A DNA stretch of 64,000 bases from Candidatus Crickella equi. GTDB lineage: Bacteria > Bacillota > Clostridia > Peptostreptococcales > Anaerovoracaceae. The stretch is taken from assembly GCA_018064755.1 (NCBI GenBank), contig JAGHUP010000003.1, forward strand, positions 1 to 64,000, given 5' to 3'. This document shows, piece after piece, positions 51,998-61,076 of this stretch; positions within the stretch are counted from its first letter, which is position 1, and every line of letters begins with the position of its first letter. A program made the position numbers and the translations under genes. A model generated the notes under the pieces. It was not told the DNA's origin and did no database searches. It saw only the letters and a list, made by a program, of their open reading frames with translations.

Positions 51998-52552
51998 ATG
52001 TCCCACAGTAAGAAATCATTAGAAGAGAGAATTGAGAGCTCCAAGGGATTCCTGAAGGAGAACTTAAATACTGTAAGAGCCGGCAGAGCTAACCCTGCAC
52101 TGCTGGACAAGGTTACTGTTTCATATTATGGAACACCTACACCACTGAAGCAGCTGGCTAACATTTCTGTACCAGAGCCAAGAATGCTGCTGATCAGCCC
52201 ATTCGATCCTAAGGCAATTGCTGATATCGAGAAGGGAATCAATGAGGCTAATATCGGAATTAACCCAGCTAACGATGGTAAGGTAATCAGACTTGCTATT
52301 CCACAGCTGACTGAGGAGAGACGTAAGGAACTCGCTAAGACAGTTAAGGGATACGGCGAGGACGCTAAGGTTGCTGTTCGTAATCTCAGAAGAGAGCAGG
52401 TTGATGCCCTTAAGAAGGAGCAGAAGGACGGCGAGATGACTGAGGACGATCTCAAGACTGCACTTGATGATTGCGAGAAGATCATTGAGAAGGCTATCAA
52501 GTCTATCGATGAGATCATTAAGGACAAAGAGCAGGAGCTGTTAGAGGTATAA
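51998..52552 (+). CDS. frr: Ribosome recycling factor
   Basis: 184 residues, AGGAGG upstream. VRAGRANPALLDKVTVSYYG, PLKQLANISVPEPRMLLISP and RRKELAKTVKGYGEDAKVAV are typical. It splits the ribosome after termination with EF-G. Its stop overlaps the uppS start by one base. Confidence 0.97.
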   Translation: MSHSKKSLEERIESSKGFLKENLNTVRAGRANPALLDKVTVSYYGTPTPLKQLANISVPEPRMLLISPFDPKAIADIEKGINEANIGINPANDGKVIRLAIPQLTEERRKELAKTVKGYGEDAKVAVRNLRREQVDALKKEQKDGEMTEDDLKTALDDCEKIIEKAIKSIDEIIKDKEQELLEV

Positions 52553-53265
52553 TGCTGACTCACGTTGGAATCATAATGGACGGCAACGGCAGATGGGCCA
52601 AGGCTCATAATGTGCCTCGTGTAATGGGTCACAATGCCGGCATGCAGTCTATGAAGAAAATTGTAATAGCTGCCTCCAATATGGGCATCAAGCACCTGAC
52701 AGTTTATGCTTTCTCGACAGAGAATTGGAAGCGTAGTGCTGAAGAAGTTGGTGGCATATTCAAACTTATCGTCAAGTACGTTAATTCTGAGCTTGAAGAA
52801 TTAGATGAGAATAACGTCCATATCAATATCCTGGGTGACTATAGTATGTTGCCGGCCGAGAGTGTTGCGGCTATCGATAAGATGGTGGGAAGACTTGCTG
52901 ATAATGATGGACTGACTTTCAATATTGCTCTAAATTATGGCGGTAGAGATGAGATACTGAAGAGTGTCAAGAAACTGTACGCAGAGCTCGAGGCGGGCAA
53001 CGGTAGTATTGAAGAGCTGACAGAGGAGGATATCTCAAGGCATCTGTATACAGGTGAACTTGGAATTCCAGATCCTGACCTCATCATTCGTACGAGCGGA
53101 GAAGAAAGAACATCGAACTTCCTTGTGTGGCAGGGAGCGTACAGTGAGCTAATGTTCACAGATACACTTTGGCCTGACTTCACACCGGAGGAGTTCGTTG
53201 CAATGTGCGAGAAATACGAGCATAGAGACAGACGTTATGGCGGTAGAAATGAGGATAATAAATAG
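52552..53265 (+). CDS. uppS: Undecaprenyl diphosphate synthase
   Basis: 237 residues. HVGIIMDGNGRWAKAHNVPR holds the catalytic Asp; YAFSTENWKRS, ALNYGGRDEI and DLIIRTSGEERTSNFLVWQ follow. It builds the C55 lipid carrier for peptidoglycan using isoprene units from the MEP pathway, two of whose genes (dxr, ispG) lie downstream. It is coupled to frr. Confidence 0.97.
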   Translation: MLTHVGIIMDGNGRWAKAHNVPRVMGHNAGMQSMKKIVIAASNMGIKHLTVYAFSTENWKRSAEEVGGIFKLIVKYVNSELEELDENNVHINILGDYSMLPAESVAAIDKMVGRLADNDGLTFNIALNYGGRDEILKSVKKLYAELEAGNGSIEELTEEDISRHLYTGELGIPDPDLIIRTSGEERTSNFLVWQGAYSELMFTDTLWPDFTPEEFVAMCEKYEHRDRRYGGRNEDNK

Positions 53266-53267
53266 TT

Positions 53268-54077
53268 ATGAAGACTAGAGTTATCGCGGGACTGTGTATG
53301 GTCCCGCTCTTGCTGATATTGTACTGGGGCGGACTTCCACTGGTTGCTGCTTGCATAGCAATCGCTGCTGTAGGCGTTAAAGAGTTCTATAGCGGCTGGG
53401 AAGCACTGGAGGTCAAGCCTTCCAAGACAATTGCTTATGTGATGATAGCACTGCTATATGCAATGCATTTGTTCTACTTCTACGCACATCATGGAACTTC
53501 ATGTCTGGAGTATTCAGCTTATCTGATGTTCTGGCTGGTTCTTGCAATAGTTGTTGCAATGATGTACGGATGGAAGATTGATCAGAGAGGTCCATACGAT
53601 GCTATGGCAACAGTTCTGGGACTTGTGTATGTAGTATTTTTCTCATATCACTTTGTCCTGCTGGACAGCCTGCCTAACGGCAGCATCTTCATCTGGACAG
53701 TAGTTCTGGCAGCTTTTGGATCAGATATCTTCGCTTATTTCACTGGATACCTGATTGGCAAGCACAAACTCGCACCAATTCTGAGCCCGAAGAAAACTAT
53801 CGAGGGAGCTGTTGGTGGCGTAGTAGGAGCTGCAGTTCTCTGCGGAGTTTATGGAATGATCTTCGCTAAAGCTTATATCCTACAGTGCATTTTCATCGGT
53901 ATCGTTGGCGGCGCATTCAGCCAGGCTGGCGATCTGACAGCAAGTGCTTTCAAGCGTAAGATGGGAATCAAGGATTACGGCAATCTCATTCCTGGCCACG
54001 GCGGAATTATGGACAGATTTGACAGCGTTATCTTCGTTGCACCATTCGTATATTACTTAGTTCTGTTTACTGTATAA
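53268..54077 (+). CDS. cdsA: Phosphatidate cytidylyltransferase
   Basis: 269 residues with about eight membrane segments. The C-terminal signature is intact: SAFKRKMGIKDYGNLIPGHG followed by GIMDRFDS. It makes CDP-diacylglycerol for phospholipids. It begins two bases after uppS. Confidence 0.95.
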   Translation: MKTRVIAGLCMVPLLLILYWGGLPLVAACIAIAAVGVKEFYSGWEALEVKPSKTIAYVMIALLYAMHLFYFYAHHGTSCLEYSAYLMFWLVLAIVVAMMYGWKIDQRGPYDAMATVLGLVYVVFFSYHFVLLDSLPNGSIFIWTVVLAAFGSDIFAYFTGYLIGKHKLAPILSPKKTIEGAVGGVVGAAVLCGVYGMIFAKAYILQCIFIGIVGGAFSQAGDLTASAFKRKMGIKDYGNLIPGHGGIMDRFDSVIFVAPFVYYLVLFTV

Positions 54078-54092
54078 CTACGTATTAACAAA

Positions 54093-55232
54093 ATGAAGAA
54101 AGTATTAATTCTCGGGAGCACTGGGTCTATTGGTACCCAGGCTCTCGACATTATTAGAGAGAATAATGACAAGTTCTGTGCGGTAGGTCTGACTTGCCGT
54201 AGCAGAGTTGAGAACCTGATTGCGCAGATGAAGGAGTTCAATCCTTCTGCTGTATGTGTTGGTAATGCTGACGATGCAGCTAAAGTGAGAGCGGAGTTCC
54301 CTGAAGTTCAGGTTTACTATGGCGATGAAGGCCTAATTGAGATTGCCAAAATGGACTGCGACATCGTACTGAATTCTCTGATGGGAATCAGCGGACTCGC
54401 GCCAACCTATACAGCTATCTCGATGGGTTGCGATATTGCGCTGGCTAACAAGGAGACTTTGGTCACTGGCGGAGCAATCATCACTGAGCTCTGCAGGGAG
54501 AAGGGTGTAAAGTTACTGCCGGTTGATAGTGAACATAGTGCAATCTTCCAGTGCCTAGAAGGTAACAAGGGAAGAGCTGTTAAGAGAATTCTGCTCACCG
54601 CGAGCGGCGGACCATTTAGAGGCTACAGTCTTGATCAGCTGAAGGGCGTTAGTGTTGAACAGGCACTCAATCATCCTAAATGGAGCATGGGTAGCAAGAT
54701 TACCATTGACTCAGCGACTATGATGAACAAGGGTCTTGAGGTTATCGAGGCTAAGTGGCTCTTTGATGTTCCTGCAGAGAATATTGATATTCATGTTCAT
54801 CCACAGAGCATTGTTCATTCGATGGTTGAGTTCTGCGATACTAGTGTAATTGCACAGCTCGGACTTCCTGATATGAGGATTCCTATCAGTCTGGCACTGA
54901 ATTACCCGAATCGCCTTAATTACAGCGGCGAAAGTCTTGACTTCTTCACAGTTGGCAAGGAACTGACTTTCGAGAAACCTGATAGAAAGGTGTTCAAGTG
55001 TATTGATCTGGCTTACCAGGCAATCAAGGAAGGCGGCAGCTATCCTGTTGTAATGAACGGAGCTAACGAAGAACTCGTAGCAATGTTCCTGGCTGGCAAG
55101 ATTGAATTCCTCGACATTCCGAACACGATTGAGAAAGTTATGGAAAAGCACAAGCCATCTAAAGCGAATTCTGTTGAAGAGATATTGGCACTTGATGCAG
55201 AGAGCAGAAGAATGGCAAGAGAATTACTTTAA
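54093..55232 (+). CDS. dxr: 1-deoxy-D-xylulose 5-phosphate reductoisomerase
   Basis: 379 residues. NADPH loop LGSTGSIGTQALDII at the start; LANKETLVTGG, PVDSEHSAIFQCLEG, ASGGPFRG and KMTMGSKIT-like WSMGSKITIDSATMMNKGLE are the metal/substrate motifs. It catalyses the second step of the MEP pathway; ispG two genes later and ispH (19132) belong to the same route. Confidence 0.97.
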   Translation: MKKVLILGSTGSIGTQALDIIRENNDKFCAVGLTCRSRVENLIAQMKEFNPSAVCVGNADDAAKVRAEFPEVQVYYGDEGLIEIAKMDCDIVLNSLMGISGLAPTYTAISMGCDIALANKETLVTGGAIITELCREKGVKLLPVDSEHSAIFQCLEGNKGRAVKRILLTASGGPFRGYSLDQLKGVSVEQALNHPKWSMGSKITIDSATMMNKGLEVIEAKWLFDVPAENIDIHVHPQSIVHSMVEFCDTSVIAQLGLPDMRIPISLALNYPNRLNYSGESLDFFTVGKELTFEKPDRKVFKCIDLAYQAIKEGGSYPVVMNGANEELVAMFLAGKIEFLDIPNTIEKVMEKHKPSKANSVEEILALDAESRRMARELL

Positions 55233-55244
55233 GGAGAATATAAA

Positions 55245-55307
55245 CGGGAATTGCCGTGTGCCCGGAGGGAACGTTTCAGTGACCGAAGTGGCATTTCGGA
55301 ATTCCCG
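55245..55307. repeat. 63-bp inverted-repeat element between dxr and rseP
   Basis: CGGGAATT (55245-55252) is mirrored by AATTCCCG (55300-55307), with an inner CCGAA/TTCGG stem. An AAGGAG ribosome site right at the dxr stop (55231-55236) is separated from the rseP ATG (55317) by this element. It is 21 codons long and open in the rseP frame. It is unrelated in sequence to the 75-bp family. Confidence 0.6.
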
Positions 55308-55316
55308 GATTACAAT

Positions 55317-56333
55317 ATGCTGACTGCAATACTTTTTATCTTAATGATGCTACTTCTAATTGCTCCACATGAGCTGGGGCACTTTATTGTAGCGAAGATT
55401 GTAGGCGTTAAGGTTAATGAGTTTGCAATTGGCATGGGCCCGTTGATCTGGCAGAGACAGAAGGGCGAGACTAAGTATTCTCTGAGAGCTATTCCAATTG
55501 GCGGATATAACGCTATGGAAGGCGAAGACGAGGAAAGTGTCGATCCGAGAGGATTCAATAATCAGAATGCTATATCAAGGATATTGATACTGATTGCTGG
55601 AGTCACAATGAATGTGCTGATTGCACTTCTAATCTGCATCATTATTGCTGAAATGACTGGCGTTGCTGTTAATACAATTGAGACTGTTGATGCGGGTAAG
55701 CCCGCTGCAGTTGCCGGACTTGAAGCTGGTGACAAGATTGTAGAGGTTGATGGGACGAAAACGCCGCAGTGGACTGATGTAATTGATGCTTTCCAGGCGT
55801 ACAATCCTGAAAAGAATGCAGATATGGACATCATTGTAGAGAGGGGCAATGAAACTCTTAATCTCACGATGGTGCCTGAGTATAACAAGAAGCTGGGACG
55901 ATATGCAGTCGGTATTACAGCGGAAACTTCCCATAGCCCTCTTAAGTGCATACCAGAAGGTGCGGCTTTGACATATAGGTTGAATAACCTGATGTTCCAG
56001 TCGTTCAGAATGCTGTTCACAGGTAAGGCTTCAGCTGATGATGTGAGCGGACCAGTCGGACTTGTTAAGGTTGTAAACCAGACTGCGAGTCAGGGCTGGC
56101 AATCGTACTTGCTACTGCTCGCTTTGGTCAGCCTGAACCTGGCATTCATCAATATGCTACCGATTCCGGCTCTGGATGGTGGCAAGATATTGTTCGTTAT
56201 TATCAAGGAATTGTCGAGGGGCAGGGTAACGGACGAGATGGAGACGAGGGCCACAATGGTTGGTATAACGTTGCTGCTGATGTTAATCGCAGTAGTAACT
56301 GTGAACGATATAGCGAACCTGATAGGGTTCTAG
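55317..56333 (+). CDS. rseP: RseP/RasP site-2 membrane metalloprotease
   Basis: 338 residues from ATG 55317, the usual family start (MLTAILFILMML). The zinc site is APHELGHF (HExxH, residues 18-22); a PDZ domain lies at ~110-200 (AGKPAAVAGLEAGDKIVEVDG), and INMLPIPALDGG is the third active-site motif. It cleaves membrane-spanning anti-sigma factors and signal peptides. The ATG has no good ribosome site; a frame open from TTG 55251 runs through the upstream repeat and could add about 22 residues. Confidence 0.93.
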   Translation: MLTAILFILMMLLLIAPHELGHFIVAKIVGVKVNEFAIGMGPLIWQRQKGETKYSLRAIPIGGYNAMEGEDEESVDPRGFNNQNAISRILILIAGVTMNVLIALLICIIIAEMTGVAVNTIETVDAGKPAAVAGLEAGDKIVEVDGTKTPQWTDVIDAFQAYNPEKNADMDIIVERGNETLNLTMVPEYNKKLGRYAVGITAETSHSPLKCIPEGAALTYRLNNLMFQSFRMLFTGKASADDVSGPVGLVKVVNQTASQGWQSYLLLLALVSLNLAFINMLPIPALDGGKILFVIIKELSRGRVTDEMETRATMVGITLLLMLIAVVTVNDIANLIGF

Positions 56334-56342
56334 GAGATAGAT

Positions 56343-57404
56343 ATGACTAAACAAGTTAATTGCGGTGGTGTCCTCATTGGTGGTGGCGCACCGATATCAA
56401 TTCAATCAATGACGAATGTCGATACAAGAGATACCAAGGCTCTTGTTAGACAAATCGAGGAGCTGACAGATGCCGGATGCGAGATCGTTAGATGCGCGAT
56501 TCCGGATATGCAGGCAGCGGAGTCTTTCGGAGAGGCGCGCAAATTAGTGCGTGTTCCACTGGTCGCAGATATTCATTTCGACCACAAACTGGCTATTGCT
56601 GCTATAGAGAATGGTGCCGATAAGATTCGTATCAATCCTGGCAACATCGGTAGCATGGATAATGTTAAGCGCGTGGTTGAGGCTGCTAAAGAGCGCGATA
56701 TTCCTATCCGTGTTGGCGTAAATTCAGGATCTCTTGAGAAGGAGATTCTTGCTAAGTACGGTGGGGTGACTGCACGAGGCCTAGCTGAGAGCGGAGCAAA
56801 TATGCTGAAGGTCATTGAGGACCTAGGTTATGATCAGCTGGTTGTATCCATCAAGTCATCCAATGTTAAGATGAATTACGATGCTCATATGATACTTAAG
56901 GATCTAACTGATCATCCAATCCATATTGGTATTACTGAGTCAGGTACTCCTCGTAATGGCAAACTGAAGTCAGCTGTTGGCATTGGATCGCTGTTGCTCG
57001 CAGGAGTTGGCGATACTATGCGTGTAAGTCTGACTGAGAATCCGGTTGAAGAAGTATATATGGCCAAGAGAATCCTTGAGACGGTTGGTCTTAGAGAGAA
57101 GGCTATCGAGGTTGTATCTTGCCCAACCTGCGGAAGAACACAGATTGACCTAATTGGCCTTGCTAATGAAGCTGATGAGAGGCTCGAGCCAATTGCAGAG
57201 GAGAGAAAGATAGCAGGTAAGAGACCACTTAAGATCGCTGTAATGGGATGCGCAGTTAATGGCCCGGGCGAGAGCCGAGAGGCTGATTATGGCATTGCAG
57301 GCGGCAAGGGCGAGGGACTTTTATTCTCTCATGGGGAGATCCTGAAGAAGGTGCCTGAGGCAGAATTGATAGATGAATTGTTAAAAGTAATAAGAGAGGA
57401 CTAG
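56343..57404 (+). CDS. ispG: 4-hydroxy-3-methylbut-2-enyl diphosphate synthase (IspG)
   Basis: 353 residues, GGAG upstream. PISIQSMTNVDTRDTKA, PLVADIHFDHKLAIAAI and the cluster-binding Cys motifs EVVSCPTCGRTQIDL and MGCAVNGPGES are present. It forms HMBDP with a 4Fe-4S cluster; IspH (fused to S1 at 19132) uses the product. Confidence 0.97.
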   Translation: MTKQVNCGGVLIGGGAPISIQSMTNVDTRDTKALVRQIEELTDAGCEIVRCAIPDMQAAESFGEARKLVRVPLVADIHFDHKLAIAAIENGADKIRINPGNIGSMDNVKRVVEAAKERDIPIRVGVNSGSLEKEILAKYGGVTARGLAESGANMLKVIEDLGYDQLVVSIKSSNVKMNYDAHMILKDLTDHPIHIGITESGTPRNGKLKSAVGIGSLLLAGVGDTMRVSLTENPVEEVYMAKRILETVGLREKAIEVVSCPTCGRTQIDLIGLANEADERLEPIAEERKIAGKRPLKIAVMGCAVNGPGESREADYGIAGGKGEGLLFSHGEILKKVPEAELIDELLKVIRED

Positions 57405-57406
57405 GC

Positions 57407-57459
57407 AGGTCTGTCCCCGAGTTGCAATCCTGCAACTTAGGTCTGACCCGCTGTTGCAA
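57407..57459. repeat. Direct/inverted repeat before polC
   Basis: Two 21-base direct repeats (57407-57427 and 57439-57459) agree at 17 positions: AGGTCTG, CCC and GTTGCAA are shared. Between them AGTTGCA-ATCC-TGCAACT forms a hairpin (57420-57437). The second repeat runs up to the polC ATG. No ribosome site is seen for polC; the best match (GAGAGGA) lies in the end of ispG, beyond the repeat. Confidence 0.6.
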
Positions 57460-60400
57460 ATGATTAAGATTCCTGAAGATGTTCTGACAATTGAAGAGCT
57501 GGAAGCGGCGAGCGGCAGGAAGGCGAGTGATATAGATATTGAGATCACGAGCATTGCGCTTGAGAAGAAGAGTTTGGTGCTGAACATTGATACCAAGCTG
57601 AATTTTGTGATGCCGAAAAATGTCGAGAACGTAATGAAGGAGAGGATTAGAGCGAAGATTGGTAGCGTTAACAGGATTCGTGTGAATTATGAGTTTACTG
57701 GCGTTAAGGCTGCTCCTGTGAGACAGGATGAGGCATCACAGCCAAGCAATGGTGGATGGAATGGTGGTGGCAACTACAAGCGCAAGAAGGACGAGCCTGG
57801 ATTCACTAATGATGAGGGTGAGTTCGTAGTGCTCGGCCGTGACTTCCGTAGCGAGCCGCAGTCATTTACCCAGGTTCTTGACCTCGTTGGTAGCAAGGAC
57901 AAGGGAACACTTGAAGGCGAGATATTTAAGATTGAATCAAGACCAATTAAGAGTGGAAGAATACTGCTCTCTATGTTCATTGCAGCCAAGGCAAGAACCT
58001 TCTGTCTGAAAGCTTTCGTATCCGAAGAGAAGATGGCTGAAATCGATGAGAATCTCAAGACCGGAGATATCATCAGAGCTCAGGGCGCTATTGAATTCGA
58101 TACCTATGACCATGAGAACGTAATGATGGTACAGGCCATTAAGAAGGTCCAGAAGGAAATTAAAGAAGACACTTATCCTAATGGCAGAAGAGTAGAACTG
58201 CACTGCCACTCTAAGATGAGTGATAACGACGGATTCAGTGAAGTTGCAGATATCGTTAACACTGCAGCACATTGGGGACAGCCGGCGGTAGCAATTACTG
58301 ACCACGGTGTTGTACAGGGATTCCCTGATGCAGCCAAGGCAGCCGGCAACCTAGCCAAGGCAGGCAAGGAAATCAAGATCATCTACGGCGTTGAAGGATA
58401 CCTCTATCCTGATGAGAACGCTTGGGATGAGAATGGCAATATAGATATTACAGGCAAGAATGTCTACCATATTATTCTGCTCGTTAAGAACCAGACTGGC
58501 ATGAAGAACCTCTATAAGATGGTCAGCAAGTCACATGTTGACTATATCTGGAAGGGCAGACCAAGAATGCCACGCTCTCTTATAGAAGAGTTTAGAGAGG
58601 GTATCATCATTGGTAGTGCTTGCGAGGCAGGAGAACTATACAGAGCCGTTGTTGAAGGAAAATCTAACGAGGAACTCGACAAAATTGCTTCATTCTACGA
58701 CTACCTCGAGATTCAGCCGCTTTGTAATAATAAGTTTATGCTCGAGAAGGGCATGGCGAACAGCGTTGAAGATATCATCGCATATAACAAGAAGATTGTT
58801 GAGATAGGAGACCGAATTGGCAAGCTCACAGTTGCTACAACTGATGCGCATTATCCAACACCAGAGTCTTCTATCTATAGAAATATTGTAATGGCCGGAA
58901 TTGGATTCCAGGATGCGGGAACAGAAGGACTCTATCTCAGAACAACTGACGAGATGATGAAGGAATTTGACTATCTCGGAGATAGAGCTGAGGAAATTGT
59001 AATTACTAACACCAATAAGATTGCAGACATGGTCGAAGATGGAATACTCCCTGTTCCTAAGGGTAAATTCCCGCCTAAGATCGAGGGTGCAGAAGATACA
59101 CTTAGAACTCTCTGCTATGACAAAGCCCACGCAATTTATGGAGACCCATTGCCAGAGGACATAGAAGAGAGACTTAACACGGAGCTCACTTCTATCATTG
59201 GTAACGGATACGCCGTAATGTACATCGCTGCACAGATGCTGGTTAAGAAGTCCAATGATGATGGATATCTTGTAGGATCTCGAGGATCTGTAGGTTCATC
59301 ATTCGCGGCTACAATGTCCGGTATCACAGAAGTCAATCCGCTTGCACCTCATTATATCTGTCCAAACTGCAAGAAATACGAAAGAGCAGCAGACCTTGGC
59401 TTAACTGATTACGACACGGGCTACGATATGCCGGAAAGAATGTGCCCAGACTGTGGTACACGCATGAAGAAAGAAGGCCTTAATATTCCGTTCGCAACAT
59501 TCCTTGGATTCAAGGGAGACAAGGAACCGGATATCGACCTTAACTTCGCAGGAGAATATCAGCCAGTTGCTCATAGATACGTTGGTGAGATATTCGGTGA
59601 AAAGAACGTGTTCAAAGCAGGAACAGTAGCGACTATCGCAGATAAGACTGCTTATGGTTACGTTAAACATTATGTAGAAGATAATAATATTCAAGCCAAC
59701 AAATACGATGTAGACTACCTAACTCAGGGCTGTACTGGCGTTAAGAGAACAACAGGCCAGCACCCTGGTGGCATCATCGTATGTCCTGATGATCATGAGA
59801 TATATGAGTTCTGTCCTATACAGAGACCGGCAAACAAGAGAGATGTAGATATCATTACTACACACTTCGATTACCACAAAATCGACCAGAACCTCTTAAA
59901 GCTGGATATTCTTGGACACGACGGTCCGCAGTTAATCAGACACCTTCAGCTAATGACTGGAGTTGATCCTATGGAAATTCCTTTGGATGACCAGAGAACA
60001 CTTTCCATTTTCACTAAACTGGACGAACTCAAGATTAAGAATCCGGACTATCGATTTACTCACGGTACATACGCAATACCGGAATTTGGTACTAACTTCA
60101 CGCGTAACATGTTAGACGATATCAAGCCAACCACTGTATCGGCCTTGATTAAGATGTCAGGTTTCTCACACGGTACAGATGTATGGACTAACAATGCACA
60201 GGAGCTGATTCGCAACAAGACAGCAACTATCGATGAAGTAATTTCATGCCGTGACGATATTATGAATTACCTGATTAAGAAAGGACTTGAGAATTCCGAT
60301 GCATTCCATATCATGGAGTTTGTTCGTAAGAACAAGGTCCTCTCGGAAGAAGATCTTGCCAACATGCGAAGCCACGGGGTTCCAGAGTGGTACATCTGGT

Positions 60401-60957
60401 CATGTGATACTTTGAAGTATATGTTCCCGAGAGCACACGCTGCGGCATATGTAATGACATCGCTTAGAATGGCATGGTTCAAGGTTAACTATCCAGAAGC
60501 TTTCTATGCAGCATGGTTCACATCCAAAGTAGATGATTTTGATGCCGATGTTATCCTAAAAACTCCGGCGGATCTTGAGAAGTGTATGGATGAGATTGAC
60601 GAACTCGGTAACACGGCAACGACCAAACAGAAGGATAGTCTTACGGTTTATGAAGTAATGTACGAGATGATGTCGAGAGGATATGAGTTTGCAGAACCTG
60701 TTCTGGGAATTGCTGAAGCTACCAAGTTCAAGGTTCATGATGGCAAGGTTATGCTTCCATTTAATGCAATTAATGGAATAGGAGATACTGCTGCAGAGTC
60801 ATTGGTTGAGGCATACAATGATAATGATTTCTTTACACTTGACGATGTTAGAACTAGAACGAAACTCTCTCAATCCAATATTGAAGACCTCCAGAAACAT
60901 GGTCTTTTCCAAGGATTACCTGATAGTGCACAAATGACTCTCTTCGAGTTAGCGTAA
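57460..60957 (+). CDS. polC: DNA polymerase III PolC, apparently without the exonuclease domain
   Basis: 1165 residues from ATG 57460 (TTG 57454 is possible); usual PolC is about 1430. After a shortened N-terminal part and an OB domain (~110-235) comes the PHP domain (ELHCHSKMSDNDG, ITDHGVVQGFP). In normal PolC a ~180-residue DnaQ-type 3'-5' exonuclease (motif FDxETTG) interrupts the PHP domain; here GVEGYLYPDENAWDENGN is followed after ~20 residues directly by NVYHIILLVKNQTG, which is the far flank. No exonuclease motif is found. The polymerase core is intact: CPNC...CPDC zinc ribbon, DIDLNFAGEYQ with the catalytic Asp pair, TGQHPGGIIV and the ending QMTLFELA. It is the main replicase. Confidence 0.95.
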   Translation: MIKIPEDVLTIEELEAASGRKASDIDIEITSIALEKKSLVLNIDTKLNFVMPKNVENVMKERIRAKIGSVNRIRVNYEFTGVKAAPVRQDEASQPSNGGWNGGGNYKRKKDEPGFTNDEGEFVVLGRDFRSEPQSFTQVLDLVGSKDKGTLEGEIFKIESRPIKSGRILLSMFIAAKARTFCLKAFVSEEKMAEIDENLKTGDIIRAQGAIEFDTYDHENVMMVQAIKKVQKEIKEDTYPNGRRVELHCHSKMSDNDGFSEVADIVNTAAHWGQPAVAITDHGVVQGFPDAAKAAGNLAKAGKEIKIIYGVEGYLYPDENAWDENGNIDITGKNVYHIILLVKNQTGMKNLYKMVSKSHVDYIWKGRPRMPRSLIEEFREGIIIGSACEAGELYRAVVEGKSNEELDKIASFYDYLEIQPLCNNKFMLEKGMANSVEDIIAYNKKIVEIGDRIGKLTVATTDAHYPTPESSIYRNIVMAGIGFQDAGTEGLYLRTTDEMMKEFDYLGDRAEEIVITNTNKIADMVEDGILPVPKGKFPPKIEGAEDTLRTLCYDKAHAIYGDPLPEDIEERLNTELTSIIGNGYAVMYIAAQMLVKKSNDDGYLVGSRGSVGSSFAATMSGITEVNPLAPHYICPNCKKYERAADLGLTDYDTGYDMPERMCPDCGTRMKKEGLNIPFATFLGFKGDKEPDIDLNFAGEYQPVAHRYVGEIFGEKNVFKAGTVATIADKTAYGYVKHYVEDNNIQANKYDVDYLTQGCTGVKRTTGQHPGGIIVCPDDHEIYEFCPIQRPANKRDVDIITTHFDYHKIDQNLLKLDILGHDGPQLIRHLQLMTGVDPMEIPLDDQRTLSIFTKLDELKIKNPDYRFTHGTYAIPEFGTNFTRNMLDDIKPTTVSALIKMSGFSHGTDVWTNNAQELIRNKTATIDEVISCRDDIMNYLIKKGLENSDAFHIMEFVRKNKVLSEEDLANMRSHGVPEWYIWSCDTLKYMFPRAHAAAYVMTSLRMAWFKVNYPEAFYAAWFTSKVDDFDADVILKTPADLEKCMDEIDELGNTATTKQKDSLTVYEVMYEMMSRGYEFAEPVLGIAEATKFKVHDGKVMLPFNAINGIGDTAAESLVEAYNDNDFFTLDDVRTRTKLSQSNIEDLQKHGLFQGLPDSAQMTLFELA

Positions 60958-60972
60958 ACATTTAATTACTAT

Positions 60973-60997
60973 GGCTAGACAATTTGTCTAGCCTTTT
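60973..60997 (+). terminator. Terminator of the pyrH-polC block
   Basis: GGCTAGACA (60973-60981) pairs perfectly with TGTCTAGCC (60985-60993) around ATT, followed by TTTT. Confidence 0.9.
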
Positions 60998-61000
60998 ATA

Positions 61001-61039
61001 TTGACTAATCAATGAACATATGATAAATTGTTCATATGA
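61001..61039 (+). promoter_or_regulatory. Promoter and metal-repressor operator of the efflux operon
   Basis: TTGACT (61001-61006), 17 bases, TAAATT (61024-61029) forms a promoter. Over it lies an inverted repeat ATGAAC-N12-GTTCAT (61012-61035), the type of site used by SmtB/CzrA/CadC repressors (TGAACA...TGTTCA). The overlap with the -10 box fits repression until zinc or cadmium binds the repressor encoded next. Confidence 0.8.
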
Positions 61040-61076
61040 AAAACTATTCATTGCTGCGTAACGAAAGGAAACGGAT

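Noticed and set aside
58440-58470. Frameshift hiding the PolC exonuclease domain
   Set aside because: There is simply no room: the flanking conserved segments are about 20 residues apart in one continuous frame.
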